NCBI GenBank assembly: GCA_964581175.1
Contig: CAZONI010000001.1
Span: forward strand, 62,001-126,000
Reading direction: 5' to 3'
DNA length: 64,000 bases
DNA from: B46-G9 sp964581175
GTDB taxonomy: Bacteria > Desulfobacterota > DSM-4660 > Desulfatiglandales > Desulfatiglandaceae
Shown: positions 25,881-35,071 of the stretch, in pieces
Layout of the letters: every line of letters begins with the position of its first letter
Position numbering within the stretch: the first letter of the stretch is position 1
Position numbers and translations under genes: made by a program
Notes under the pieces: model-generated
The model's input: the letters and a program-made list of their open reading frames with translations, nothing else
The model's database searches: none
What the model was told of the DNA's origin: nothing

Positions 25881-26114
25881 TGGGCCATCTTTATCAAAGC
25901 CAGAGAGTCTCCGTCAAGGCGATTATCGAAATCACGGGGACCGGGAGTCACCCTCCCGGGCGCCCAAATCCACCGCCTAACTTTCGCTTAATAAGTTCAC
26001 GGAGTGATTTGGCGAAACTCCTGATCACCAGCAAGGCGCGCATCGGCTTGTTTTCGTAAATCATTTGTGCTAAAGAAGTGAGGTCTTATTCTCTGTTGCA
26101 AGGGGCACCTGTTC

Positions 26115-27347
26115 ATGCTGAGCGAAAAAGAAAAGATCGCGTTGATCACCCAAATCAGCCTCGACATCAACGAAGTGAAAGATATTGATATGCTTCTGGA
26201 AAGGATCCTGAGCAAGATTCGGAAGTTTTTCAATGCCGACGCCGGATCCATGTACATCAAACACCGTGACATGCTTCGATTCAGTTTCACGCAGAATGAC
26301 ACCCTCCAGAAGAGACTTGGGGCGGGCAAAAAGCTCATTTACAGCACCTTCTCCATTCCCGTCAACAATCAATCCATCTCCGGCTACGTGGCGAAAAACA
26401 AGAAACTGGCCAACATTCCTGATGTGTACGGCATGAACGGTTCAGAACCCTACAGGTTTGACGCTGAATTTGATGAACTCTCTGATTATCTGTGCAAATC
26501 AATGCTGGCCGTGCCCATGACGAACCAGCGGGGTGACGTGCTCGGTGTGGTTCAAATAATAAACGCCCAGAATGAAAAAGGGGATATTATCCCCTTTTCT
26601 CCTGCAGATGAACTGGCAATCATGCATTTTGCGACCAGTGCGGCCCTCGCCATCGAGCGGGCCCAGATGACCAGGAATATCATCCTGCGAATGATCAGCA
26701 TGGCAGAATTGAGGGACCCTGCTGAAACAGGTCATCACGCAAACCGGGTTGCCGCATTTTCGGTGGAAATTTTCGAGGCCTGGGCACGGGAAAATGGTCT
26801 TGCTCTCGACGAAATAAACCGTCAGAAGGATATCCTTCGAATGGCGGCCATGTTGCACGACGTGGGCAAAGTGGCGGTCAGCGACCTCATATTGAAAAAG
26901 CCGGGAAAACTTACTCCGAAAGAATTTGAAGGCGTCAAGAGCCACACCTACCTTGGAGCAAAGCTTTTTCTTGAAGAACGATCGGAGCTGGATGAGATGG
27001 CCGCCCAGGTGGCCTTGAATCACCACGAGAAATGGGATGGCACCGGGTATCCCGGGCATGTCGATCCCCTCACCGGCAAACCGAGCCCCGGCTTTGACGG
27101 GCCCGGGCGGAAACCCCGGCCGAAGCGAGGCGAGGATATCCCGATATATGGTAGAGTAGTGGCTGTTGCAGATGTCTATGATGCACTGCGCTCAAGGCGC
27201 GCATACAAGGAACCCTGGGCTGAAAGCAGGATCCTGGAAGAAATGAAAATGGGTGCCGGCACTCACTTTGATCCCGCGGTCATTCGCGCGTTCTTCTCGA
27301 CGCTGGATGTCCTCCAATCCCTGGCAGAACGCTATCCAGAGCGGTAA
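26115..27347 (+). CDS. GAF-HD-GYP cyclic-di-GMP phosphodiesterase-type signalling protein
   Basis: A 410-residue soluble protein: N-terminal GAF sensor (residues ~15-190), then an HD-GYP domain (~200-400). Metal and catalytic motifs are present: GHHANRVAAFS, MLHDVGKVAVSD, the second histidine in KSHTYLGAKL, and NHHEKWDGTGYPG, the signature of active HD-GYP phosphodiesterases. Just after the GYP motif there is an extra proline/glycine-rich loop of about 25 residues (LTGKPSPGFDGPGRKPRPKR) before the metal-binding VVAVADVYDAL. Stands alone; probably degrades c-di-GMP in response to a ligand of the GAF domain. Confidence 0.9.
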   Translation: MLSEKEKIALITQISLDINEVKDIDMLLERILSKIRKFFNADAGSMYIKHRDMLRFSFTQNDTLQKRLGAGKKLIYSTFSIPVNNQSISGYVAKNKKLANIPDVYGMNGSEPYRFDAEFDELSDYLCKSMLAVPMTNQRGDVLGVVQIINAQNEKGDIIPFSPADELAIMHFATSAALAIERAQMTRNIILRMISMAELRDPAETGHHANRVAAFSVEIFEAWARENGLALDEINRQKDILRMAAMLHDVGKVAVSDLILKKPGKLTPKEFEGVKSHTYLGAKLFLEERSELDEMAAQVALNHHEKWDGTGYPGHVDPLTGKPSPGFDGPGRKPRPKRGEDIPIYGRVVAVADVYDALRSRRAYKEPWAESRILEEMKMGAGTHFDPAVIRAFFSTLDVLQSLAERYPER

Positions 27348-27374
27348 GGGCTTTCAGCCGGAAGGAAACCGAAT

Positions 27375-29219
27375 TTATGCAAATTCGTTATCATTCCATT
27401 CCTTCTGCAGGGTAGGAAGACTGATGGTGAATGTCGTGCCTTTGTTTACTTTGCTCCAGACCCTGATCTCTCCTCCGTGCTTGGCTATGATCCCGTGACT
27501 TACCGAAAGACCGAGGCCTGTCCCATTTTTTTCCGATTTCGTGGTAAAAAATGGGTCAAATATGCTTCGTATGTTTTCGCCGGGTATTCCGCACCCAGTG
27601 TCCTCAAAGCTGATACCAACGGTATTCTTATTCAGGAAAGTCCGGACGGTGAGGTTTCCACCATTCTCCATAGCGTCTGCGGCGTTCAGTGCCAGATTGA
27701 TGAAGACCTCTTGCAGCTGGCTTCTGTCGCCCTCAATGGGGGGAAGGCAGGGATCCAGCTTTTTCTTGATCTCGATATTTTGAAATACCGATTGAATTTC
27801 CATGAGTTCGAATATCTCGTGGACGGCTTTGTTTATATCCAGTGATTCGACGCGCGGCTTCCGCTGTCTCGAAAAATCAAGCAGCCCCTGCACAATCCTC
27901 TTGCATCGTTCGGCCTGGTTGACGACCTTCTTCAGATTGGCATGGGGCATCGTGTCCTCAGAAAGCTCCTCCAGTGCCAGTAGACCATACATCATGATGG
28001 CACCAAGAGGATTATTGAGTTCATGTGCCACACCAGCGGCGAGTCTTCCTATGGAGGCCAGTTTCTCGGAGTGAAATAGCTGTTGTTGGGTTTCAAGTAA
28101 CGTCCGCTCCATTTTCAGCCGTTCTTTCAGGTCTACGAATATCCCCACGGTCGCAATTTCTTTTCCATTTCCGTCATAGAGAATGGCTGCCGAAAGGTTC
28201 CCTTCCACCACCTGGCCGTCCGGCCTCCCATAGGACATGGGGCAGGATCTGAGCTTACCAGGCCCTCCGTACTCCTCGCCCCTCATCATCTTCATAATCT
28301 CCTTCGCCAGCCCCTTGCGATATATGTCGCGAATATTGATTTTTCCGATCACCTCCTCGGCGGAACGTCCAAAAATCTCTTCTGCCGCCTTGTTCCAAAT
28401 GATAACTTCTCCTTTCATATCCGCGGCCATGATAGCATTAGGGGAACTCATGATAATGTTGTGCATGAAATCATTGGCTTTAGCGAGTGCCTCTTCCAGT
28501 TGCTTTCTCTCGGTCAGGTCGAAAATAATTCCTTCGTATCCGGCAATGCACCCTTGATCGTCGTAACGCAAATGACACGTAAATGCCGCGGGGAAAACGG
28601 TCCCATCTTTCCGTTTCATCTCGATCTCATATTCAACCAGGCATCCTTCCTGGGAAATACGCCTCTGGAGGTCTTCCGCATCCTTGGGGCAAGCATAGAT
28701 TCCTCTTATCATATCAATACCATAAAGTTCCTCCTTGGAATCATACCCGAGCAAATCAAGAAAACGGCGGTTTGCCTCGATAAGATCCCCATCCTGCGTG
28801 CTGAGAAATACACCGCAATAAATATTATCGAACAGCCTCTTGAACTGCCCTTCGTAGGCGTTGAACCCGTTTTCGAACTTCTTTCTATCGCTGATGTCCC
28901 GATAGATGAAGACCGCGCTCTTCACAGGATGCTCGCCGGGAAGGAGAGGCATTCCGATTACGTCAAAGACCTTCTGCAGATGGGAAACAGGGCGTTCAAA
29001 ACGAATGACCTGCCCATCAAACACCTGGTTCATCAGGCACCATGGGCATCGATCGTCGCGGCCGCTGACGGCCTGATAGCATTTCTTTCCCTGCCCTTCC
29101 CCCACACATGCGATCATGGCTCTGTTCATGTATTGAACGGTATTCTGCGCGTCAATAACGTAGGTGCCATCCCTTATCGCCTCAAGAAGAGGGTATATCT
29201 TATTATTCGCCGTTTTCAT
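27375..29219 (-). CDS. Soluble PAS-PAS-PAS histidine kinase
   Basis: A 614-residue kinase with no transmembrane segment: three PAS domains (about 10-115, 120-240, 250-365), HisKA (GRLAAGVAHELNNPLGAI) and a complete HATPase domain (N-box INLALNAADAM, G1 EDTGCGIP, G2 GTGLGLSVSHGI). The first PAS has a cysteine cluster, CYQAVSGRDDRCPWC, a pattern recurrent in PAS domains of anaerobic deltaproteobacteria that may bind a redox cofactor. It overlaps the single-domain response regulator upstream by four bases (ATGA) and forms a cognate pair with it, directly downstream of the formate dehydrogenase genes. Confidence 0.9.
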   Translation of the reverse strand: MKTANNKIYPLLEAIRDGTYVIDAQNTVQYMNRAMIACVGEGQGKKCYQAVSGRDDRCPWCLMNQVFDGQVIRFERPVSHLQKVFDVIGMPLLPGEHPVKSAVFIYRDISDRKKFENGFNAYEGQFKRLFDNIYCGVFLSTQDGDLIEANRRFLDLLGYDSKEELYGIDMIRGIYACPKDAEDLQRRISQEGCLVEYEIEMKRKDGTVFPAAFTCHLRYDDQGCIAGYEGIIFDLTERKQLEEALAKANDFMHNIIMSSPNAIMAADMKGEVIIWNKAAEEIFGRSAEEVIGKINIRDIYRKGLAKEIMKMMRGEEYGGPGKLRSCPMSYGRPDGQVVEGNLSAAILYDGNGKEIATVGIFVDLKERLKMERTLLETQQQLFHSEKLASIGRLAAGVAHELNNPLGAIMMYGLLALEELSEDTMPHANLKKVVNQAERCKRIVQGLLDFSRQRKPRVESLDINKAVHEIFELMEIQSVFQNIEIKKKLDPCLPPIEGDRSQLQEVFINLALNAADAMENGGNLTVRTFLNKNTVGISFEDTGCGIPGENIRSIFDPFFTTKSEKNGTGLGLSVSHGIIAKHGGEIRVWSKVNKGTTFTISLPTLQKEWNDNEFA

Positions 29220-29608
29220 TCTCTTCCCAAAGCTCTGTCTACGTACGCCAACAGGTCATTAGGAGAAACGGGTTTCTGCAGGACAAAATCGCAGGGGAGC
29301 CAACCATCATCCGGGTAACTGTCCCACGGGCCTTTTAGATCCACGGAAGTGATCATGATCCTGGGTTTTTCTTTCGTCGCTTCATCTTCGATCAAGGCCT
29401 TTACCACTTCCGAGCCTTCACTGTAGGTCTCCATCATCAGGTCGATAATGTACAGGTCGGGCATTTCGGCCTTGGATTTTTCCAATCCTTCTCTGCCGCT
29501 GTATGCCTCCACCACCTCATAGCCTCCTGATTTGAGGATCGTTCCCGTCGATTTCACGAAATCCGGATCGTCGTCTATAATCAAGACCTTCCTGCCTTTT
29601 TCCCCCAT
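29216..29608 (-). CDS. Single-domain response regulator (receiver only)
   Basis: A 130-residue receiver with the acidic pair (IIDDDPDF), phosphoacceptor aspartate (YIIDLMMET) and conserved lysine (LQKPVSP). No output domain, so it works by protein contact or in a phosphorelay. AAAGGAGG precedes the ATG. It overlaps its kinase by 4 bases. Its upstream region carries the paired-hairpin motif also found ahead of the paralogous regulator at 35072-35461; the two regulators are alike (IDDDPDF/VDDDPDF, similar length, MMExY after the aspartate). Confidence 0.9.
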   Translation of the reverse strand: MGEKGRKVLIIDDDPDFVKSTGTILKSGGYEVVEAYSGREGLEKSKAEMPDLYIIDLMMETYSEGSEVVKALIEDEATKEKPRIMITSVDLKGPWDSYPDDGWLPCDFVLQKPVSPNDLLAYVDRALGRE

Positions 29609-29682
29609 TTTCTTTTCCTCCTTTCTCTGACAAACCGCAGGACGTTGAACTCATACTCCCTGAGCAGCACGTCCGCCCAGAC

Positions 29683-29727
29683 CCCGGATCGTGAGAACCT
29701 ATCCGGGTCCTCCACCAGAGGTGGAGG
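29683..29727 (-). promoter_or_regulatory. Paired-hairpin leader motif, copy A, upstream of the response regulator
   Basis: Read on the minus strand: an 8-bp hairpin (CCTCCACC-tct-GGTGGAGG, 29709-29727), one base, then a 7-bp hairpin (CCCGGAT with ATCCGGG, 29683-29707) with an 11-base loop starting AGGTTCT. The region between hydB-like and response-regulator genes is 158 bases. A related arrangement lies at 35570-35608 ahead of the paralogous regulator. Both leaders also share GGGAGTAT about 50-60 bases before the ATG. Could be a structured RNA leader or a protein-binding site. Confidence 0.5.
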
Positions 29728-29766
29728 ATTCAGCTGAAACTGAGAATCGTTTTGTATGTCATGAAA

Positions 29767-30777
29767 TTACTGCAACCTATTTATTTCATGAATAATCTCA
29801 ATGGCACCCAGACCGACCGGGCAGGCATCGGAGCACCTCCCGCATCCCACACACCCTATCTCATGGTAATTCATCATATCGAACTTGAGTTTGTGCTCGT
29901 GCCTGCGGGCCAGCCTGGCGCCCTGGGTTGCCCGGGGATTATGTCCGCTTGTCTCCCTGGTGAACCCGGAAAACAGGCACGCATCCCAGCTCCTGCATCG
30001 GACATATCCCGATTCATCCGGATAATCGGATACATTAAAGCAGGTACAGGTGGGACAGACGTAGACACAACCGCCACATTTGATACATCGCTGTGCCAAG
30101 CGATCCCAGAAGGAATCATCGACCTTGTTCCCCCGGAGTTTTACAACGGCGGATTGCACCCAATCTTCAGCCTTACTCCGCTGAGAAATCTTTTCTCTAA
30201 TCCCTTCGAGCATTTTCTTATCGTTTTCGGCAGGCGGATCAAAATAGTCATTTTCAAGAATTGCTTTCCCCTTTTCGTTCCCCGCTAGTGCAATAAAATG
30301 ATCTCCTGCATCGAACAACTGGACGTCGTGGGGTGTATCTGTTAAGAAAAGGCCTCCCCCTGCCTCTCGGCAGAAACAGGTTTCGCTCGGCGGCTCGGTG
30401 CAGGCGACCACTACGTATGCGGAAGCATGCCTTCTCGCAGAGTAATTGGGGTCAATCAGGTTGTCTCTCGACATAAACCTGTCCGTAAACACTATCGCCC
30501 TCATGTCGCAGGGTCTGATTCCGAAGACGACCGTAGCTTCATGCTCCGTTGTCTTTAAAATGCCTTCTCCCGCGAATGAAAGGATGTCTTCCGTCTGGGG
30601 AAACAGGACGACCTTCGCAGAAAGGACCGTTTTCCCCATTTCGTCGGTATAGGTCCCATCACCAAAGGGCATGAGCAGCAGATCTCCACTTTCGGTCCGC
30701 TGGGGGCAGTAGACTTTTGCCTCTTTGTTCATCTCCATGAGAAGACTCTCGACTTTGTCTTTCGGTAGTATCTTCAT
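29767..30777 (-). CDS. Iron-sulfur subunit of sulfhydrogenase-beta (HydB/AsrA) type, formate dehydrogenase-associated
   Basis: A 336-residue electron-transfer protein. The N-terminal ~220 residues match the HydB/AsrA pattern (VVFGIRPCDMRAI, ACTEPPSETCFC); the C-terminus holds two [4Fe-4S] motifs, CIKCGGCVYVCPTC and CVGCGRCSDACP. Such subunits pass electrons between an NAD(P)/flavin subunit and a catalytic subunit. Here the partners are the FAD/NAD-type gene and Sec-FdhA directly upstream; its ATG overlaps the fdhA stop (TGATG). It probably completes a soluble NAD(P)-linked formate dehydrogenase. Direct evidence for the acceptor is lacking. Confidence 0.88.
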   Translation of the reverse strand: MKILPKDKVESLLMEMNKEAKVYCPQRTESGDLLLMPFGDGTYTDEMGKTVLSAKVVLFPQTEDILSFAGEGILKTTEHEATVVFGIRPCDMRAIVFTDRFMSRDNLIDPNYSARRHASAYVVVACTEPPSETCFCREAGGGLFLTDTPHDVQLFDAGDHFIALAGNEKGKAILENDYFDPPAENDKKMLEGIREKISQRSKAEDWVQSAVVKLRGNKVDDSFWDRLAQRCIKCGGCVYVCPTCTCFNVSDYPDESGYVRCRSWDACLFSGFTRETSGHNPRATQGARLARRHEHKLKFDMMNYHEIGCVGCGRCSDACPVGLGAIEIIHEINRLQ

Positions 30778-32813
30778 CAGACCCTCCTGATACTGACCGC
30801 ACAGCTCTTGTACTCGGGAATCTTGGCAACGGGATCAAGGGCGCAAATGGTCAGTTCATTGATATTGCCTTCACTGAAATGGAACGTGCCGAACACACTG
30901 CCCTCGGGGACATCAGGAGTAACATGCACGGGCAACGTGAGCTCACCCCGCCTCGATTCCACGGCAACCGTGTTGCCTTCCTTTACTCTCAGTCGACGGG
31001 CGTCATTGGGGTTCATCTCAAGCAGGGATTTCGGCGCTTCTCTTTCCAGCAGGGGCACCTTCCTTGTCATGGTCCCGGTGTGGAACTGCGGTCCCACCCT
31101 TCCCGTTGTTAAGAGGAAGGGATACTCTTCGTCGGGCGCTTCGGCGGGTGGCATATATTCCCGGGGATCAAAATGGCCGAGTCCCCGGGCAAAGCCTTCT
31201 TTGTGGAGGAAAGGTGTCCCAGGGTGATCTTCATGGAGGCAGGGCCAGGCGAGGCCCCATGAGGTCTCAAGGCGGTCCTGGGTGATGCCGGCATAAGAAG
31301 GCGTGACTGCATTGATCTCGTTCAGGATCTCCTCCGGGCTTTCGTAGCTCATCCGGTACCCCGCCCTGGAGGATATTTCACAGATGATTTTCCACTCCGG
31401 CATGCATCCCTTGATTGAACCCATTGCCTGCCTCGAAAGCTGAACCCTCCGCTCGGTATTTGTGTAGGTACCTGATTTTTCGGCAAAACTCAGTGCTGGT
31501 AGGATCACGTGGGCGTATCGTGCCGTCTCTGTCATAAAGATATCCTGGACTACCAGAAATTCCAGTTTCTTCAAAGACCTAGCCGTACGCCTGGCGTCAG
31601 GATCGCTCACGGCGGGATTTTCCCCCAGGATATAAAGCCCCTTAACCTCCCCTGTTTCCGCCTCATGAACCATTTCGGTCACCGTCAGACCGGCATTGCG
31701 GTCAAGTCCGGTCACCTTCCACGCCTCTTCAAACTTTCGGACCACATCGTCATCATCCACCCGCTGGTAGCCCGTGTATACATTCGGCAGGGCGCCCATG
31801 TCGCAGGCACCCTGAACATTATTTTGCCCCCGCAGGGGGTTGACTCCCGTGGAAGGCAAACCAACATGCCCGGTGAGCATGGCCAGGTTGGCGAGTGATT
31901 TGACGTTGTCCGTTCCCGTGATGTGCTGGGTAATGCCCATGGCATACAGAATCATGGCCCTATCTGACTTTGCGTAAATCTCAGCGGCCTCTCTCAGGGG
32001 TTCTTCATCGACACCGCACAGCTCCGCTACCCTCCCCGGGGAATACGCAACTACGACGTCCTTCAGTGCCTGGACGTTTTCCGTTCTCTTTCTGATGAAG
32101 GCATCATTTTCCCATCCCCTTTCCAGTATGATGTGCATCATCCCGTTCAACAGGGCCACATCGGTGCCGACCCGATGCCTTAAATGAACGGCAGCCAGTT
32201 TTGCGAGCTGTATTCTCCTGGGATCGGCCACCACCAGCCGGGCCTTCTTCCGGCGGACTGCTTCAATGATTCTCGCGGCGATAAGGGGGTGCTGTTCAGT
32301 GGTATTGGAACCAATCACGAAAAAGGCCTCAGCCTCGTCCGTTTCCCCGATTGAATTGGTCATGGCGCCGCTCCCGAACGAGGCGGCAAGACCTGCCACC
32401 GTCGAGGAGTGTCAGAGACGGGCGCAATGATCAATGTTGTTGGTCCTGAATGCCGCACGTGCCATCTTCATGAAGACGTAGTTCTCCTCATTGGTCACTT
32501 TTGCGGAAGAGAAAAAACCCAGGGCACCGCTCCCGTTCTTTTCTCTAATGTCGTCGAGCTTCTTCGCCACAACGTCGAGGGCTTCGTCCCATGTGGTCTC
32601 CCGCACAATCCCGTGTTCCCGGATGAGTGGAGTCCTTACACGCGCCGGGTGATTGACGAATTCATACGCATTCCAGCCTTTTATACATAAGGATCCCCTG
32701 CTTACCGGGTGCCTGCGGCTCGGAGACACCCCCACCGCCCTCCCATCTTTCACTTCCAGGTAAAAGTTGCAGCCGCATCCGCAAAAGGGACAAACAACCA
32801 GCGTGCTGGACAT
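30777..32813 (-). CDS. fdhA: Selenocysteine-containing formate dehydrogenase catalytic subunit
   Basis: Molybdenum/tungsten bis-pterin formate dehydrogenase of 678 residues, oxidising formate to CO2 or the reverse. The frame is interrupted by a TGA at 32412-32414 read as selenocysteine at residue 134: the context DHCARL-U-HSSTVAGL matches the active site of E. coli FDH-H, and a SECIS hairpin follows. The N-terminal [4Fe-4S] site is CPFCGCGCNFYLEV...GSLCIKG; later come FFVIGSNTTEQHP, the pterin-binding GLPSTGVNPLRGQNNVQGACDMG and a C-terminal molydopterin dinucleotide domain. ORF callers will split it into a 5' part and a separate ORF starting at 32399. The ATG overlaps the upstream stop (TGATG). 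No export signal is seen, so cytoplasmic. Confidence 0.95.
32382..32414 (-). promoter_or_regulatory. Selenocysteine UGA codon and SECIS element in fdhA
   Basis: On the coding strand the UGA is followed after 11 bases by GGTGGCA-GGTCT-TGCCGCC, a 7-bp stem (one G-U pair) with a GGUCU apical loop. The same GGUCU loop and the same 11-base spacing occur in the E. coli fdhF SECIS recognised by SelB. This is strong evidence that the UGA is decoded. Confidence 0.95.
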
Positions 32814-33679
32814 CAGAGCGCCTCCTTCACATGCCCTATTTCCGCATAATTGAAGACCGGGCCATCGGTACAGCAATAGTATTCGCCCATTGCGCAATGG
32901 CCGCATTTCCCCACCCCGCATTTCATCATGCGCTCCAGCGAGACAAAAATACGATCCGGCGAAATATTCTTCTTCAGTATTTCCCGAATGACAAAGCGGT
33001 ACATGATGGGAGGCCCACAGAGGGCACAATAAGTGGTTTCAGGATCGAGTTTCACCTTATCAAAGAGATCGGTTACCAGGCCTACATACTGCCGCCAGAT
33101 CCCCTCTTCATCCGTATCGACGCTCAGGAGATATTTCATGTCAGTCCTGTTCATCAGGCCCAGCAGCTCATACTTGAACAGCACGTCGTCCGGGCTTCTC
33201 GATCCATACATCAGAACAAGCTTTCCGTAATCGGTCCGATTGTCCAGCACTGCCCACAAGAGTGATCTCAAGGGGGCCAGACCAAGGCCGCCCGCCACCA
33301 GGAGCAGATCCTGGTCTTTCAAGAGCCCGACAGGGAAACCCATTCCGAAGGGTCCCCGTAGCGCTATCAGGTCTCCTTTCTGTAACTGGAACAGCGCGCT
33401 GGTAACCGAGCCCGCTTTTCTCACACATATCTCGATAATGCCAGGCCGCGTAGGAGGAGATGATATGGATATGGGGGCCTCTCCCACTCCGGGAATGCTC
33501 ACCTCGACAAACTGGCCGGGGCCGTGAGAAAACACACGTTCCACATCTTCGTCAGTGAATCTGAGTTGGAAAAGTCTGTGCCCTTCGATCTGAGGGAGGA
33601 TGCGCTCGATCCTTGCCGGATACGGCTGAAAAACCAGATCAACCGCCACCGCGTCTCTCTTCGCCGTCTCCACTTTCAA
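32813..33679 (-). CDS. FAD/NAD(P)-binding subunit of HydG/AsrB type, formate dehydrogenase-associated
   Basis: A 288-residue ferredoxin-NADP reductase-like protein. The FAD-binding barrel has GPGQFVEVSIPGVGEAPISISS, the NAD(P) domain has LLLVAGGLGLAPLRSLL and YCALCGPPIMYRFV, and a [2Fe-2S] site near the C-terminus is CGVGKCGHCAMGEYYCC. HydG/AsrB-type subunits exchange electrons with NAD(P)H. First gene of the three-gene formate dehydrogenase module (this, fdhA, hydB-like), with one-base overlaps. It starts 24 bases after the upstream response regulator-kinase gene ends, so the module is likely transcribed with signalling genes. Confidence 0.9.
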   Translation of the reverse strand: MKVETAKRDAVAVDLVFQPYPARIERILPQIEGHRLFQLRFTDEDVERVFSHGPGQFVEVSIPGVGEAPISISSPPTRPGIIEICVRKAGSVTSALFQLQKGDLIALRGPFGMGFPVGLLKDQDLLLVAGGLGLAPLRSLLWAVLDNRTDYGKLVLMYGSRSPDDVLFKYELLGLMNRTDMKYLLSVDTDEEGIWRQYVGLVTDLFDKVKLDPETTYCALCGPPIMYRFVIREILKKNISPDRIFVSLERMMKCGVGKCGHCAMGEYYCCTDGPVFNYAEIGHVKEAL

Positions 33680-33703
33680 AATCCTCCTTTCCCCCGATGA
33701 CCG

Positions 33704-34900
33704 TTATTTGAGCAGATCTTTTTCCCTGTTCATGATCGACACAACACCGGCCTGCTTGGGTTTTTTGGGCAGTTTGACAGTGAACGTGCTCCCTTCCCCC
33801 TCCTTGCTTTGCAGTTCAATAGTTCCTCCATGCGCATCCACAAGCGTTCCAACAATGGAGAGACCAAGACCCGAACCCTTCACCGGGGCATTCCTTCTGC
33901 CATCGACTCGATAAAACTCATCAAAGACTCTTGAAACATGTTCCTCCCCGATCCCGATGCCGTTGTCTTTCACTTCAACCCATAGCTCTCCACCCTTTTC
34001 AGAAAGCAGGACTTTCACCCACCCCCCGCCTGTATTGTACTTGACCGCGTTGCCGATGAGATTGTTGCATACCTCCTTCAGGGCCACCCGGCTTCCCTCG
34101 ATAGACGGTAAATTCTCCGGCTTCTCGAGAGAAATAGTGACACGCTTTTCCAGGGCCACGGGGTTCAGGAACGCTATGGATTCTTCCGCAATATCAGCCA
34201 AACTCAACGGTTCGAAATGTTCAGCCATCCGGAGCGGGTCGAATGTTGCAAGGCCAAGCCATCTGCCGATCAGGTCCAGCATCTCCCGAAGCCGCTGATT
34301 AGAACGGTCTATCATCTCCATGGCTTCCTCAGAGACGTGACCTGCCATGCCTCCGAGAATGATTTCAAGGTACTGGACCGTAGCCGCAAGCGGCGCCCTC
34401 AGTTCATGAGAGACCAGTGATATCATATTTCGTCTGATCTTCTCCTGTGCGACCCTCAATGCCTCGGTTTCCAGGATAAGGCGCCTTTTTTCGAGCCCGC
34501 GAGCCACGGCGGCTCGGATTTCATCCGGTGTAGAAGGTTTTGTGATAAAATCATAGGCCCCCTTTTTCATTGCCTCCACTGCCGAGGCTATTGTTGCGAA
34601 TCCGGTGATAATGATCTGCACAACCTTGGGGTCCCTTTTCTCTATTTCCTCAAGAACGTCCAGGCCGCTCATTCCGGGCATCTTGAGGTCCGCCACAACA
34701 AGATCCGGGCAAAATGATTCAAATACCTCGAGTGCGGATTCGCCATCCCCGGCCGTCTCCACGACGCAGCCTTTCTTTCTGAGTGCCTGCGCGCACGCGT
34801 CGCGTATCATTTCTTCATCATCAACGACAAGCACCCGGCCGCTGTTGAGAGAGGGAAAAGCGTCTGTTGCCCTCATTTTCTCCACGCGTTTTCTACCCAT
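33704..34900 (-). CDS. Response regulator-histidine kinase hybrid (REC-HisKA-HATPase)
   Basis: A 398-residue soluble protein with an N-terminal receiver (VLVVDDEEMIRDA, phosphoacceptor in VVADLKMPG, lysine in ITKPSTPDE) followed by HisKA (SLVSHELRAPLAA) and an intact HATPase domain (NNLIGNAVKYN, VKDNGIGIG, GSGLGLSI). Receiver-first hybrids are usually driven by an upstream kinase. The open frame extends 39 codons further upstream, but AAAGGAAAG just before this ATG marks the likely start. It lies between the single-domain response regulator and the formate dehydrogenase genes on the same strand. Confidence 0.88.
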   Translation of the reverse strand: MGRKRVEKMRATDAFPSLNSGRVLVVDDEEMIRDACAQALRKKGCVVETAGDGESALEVFESFCPDLVVADLKMPGMSGLDVLEEIEKRDPKVVQIIITGFATIASAVEAMKKGAYDFITKPSTPDEIRAAVARGLEKRRLILETEALRVAQEKIRRNMISLVSHELRAPLAATVQYLEIILGGMAGHVSEEAMEMIDRSNQRLREMLDLIGRWLGLATFDPLRMAEHFEPLSLADIAEESIAFLNPVALEKRVTISLEKPENLPSIEGSRVALKEVCNNLIGNAVKYNTGGGWVKVLLSEKGGELWVEVKDNGIGIGEEHVSRVFDEFYRVDGRRNAPVKGSGLGLSIVGTLVDAHGGTIELQSKEGEGSTFTVKLPKKPKQAGVVSIMNREKDLLK

Positions 34901-35071
34901 GTCTTTCCTTTCCCGAATCCATTCCTCCATGAATCGAAGACCCGAAACCCCAGTGTTCAAGAATGAGCGAGCACTGCTGCGGCAAAGCGAGATGCTCCAG
35001 ATGCTGTCGAGGACCACTCAGGGAGAAAGCGTTTTCTGTTTCAGGGCCATCGCGTACCGGGTTTTGGACAA

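Noticed and set aside
29641..29700. Sigma-54 promoter upstream of the response regulator at 29608
   Set aside because: A GG-N10-GC pair exists on the minus strand, but the flanking bases match the consensus poorly and the paralogous leader lacks it.
32415..33029. Separate 205-codon reading frame upstream of the fdhA body
   Set aside because: Its first 72 codons overlap the flavin/NAD subunit gene and the rest is the N-terminus of FdhA up to the Sec codon; treated as one gene starting at 32813.
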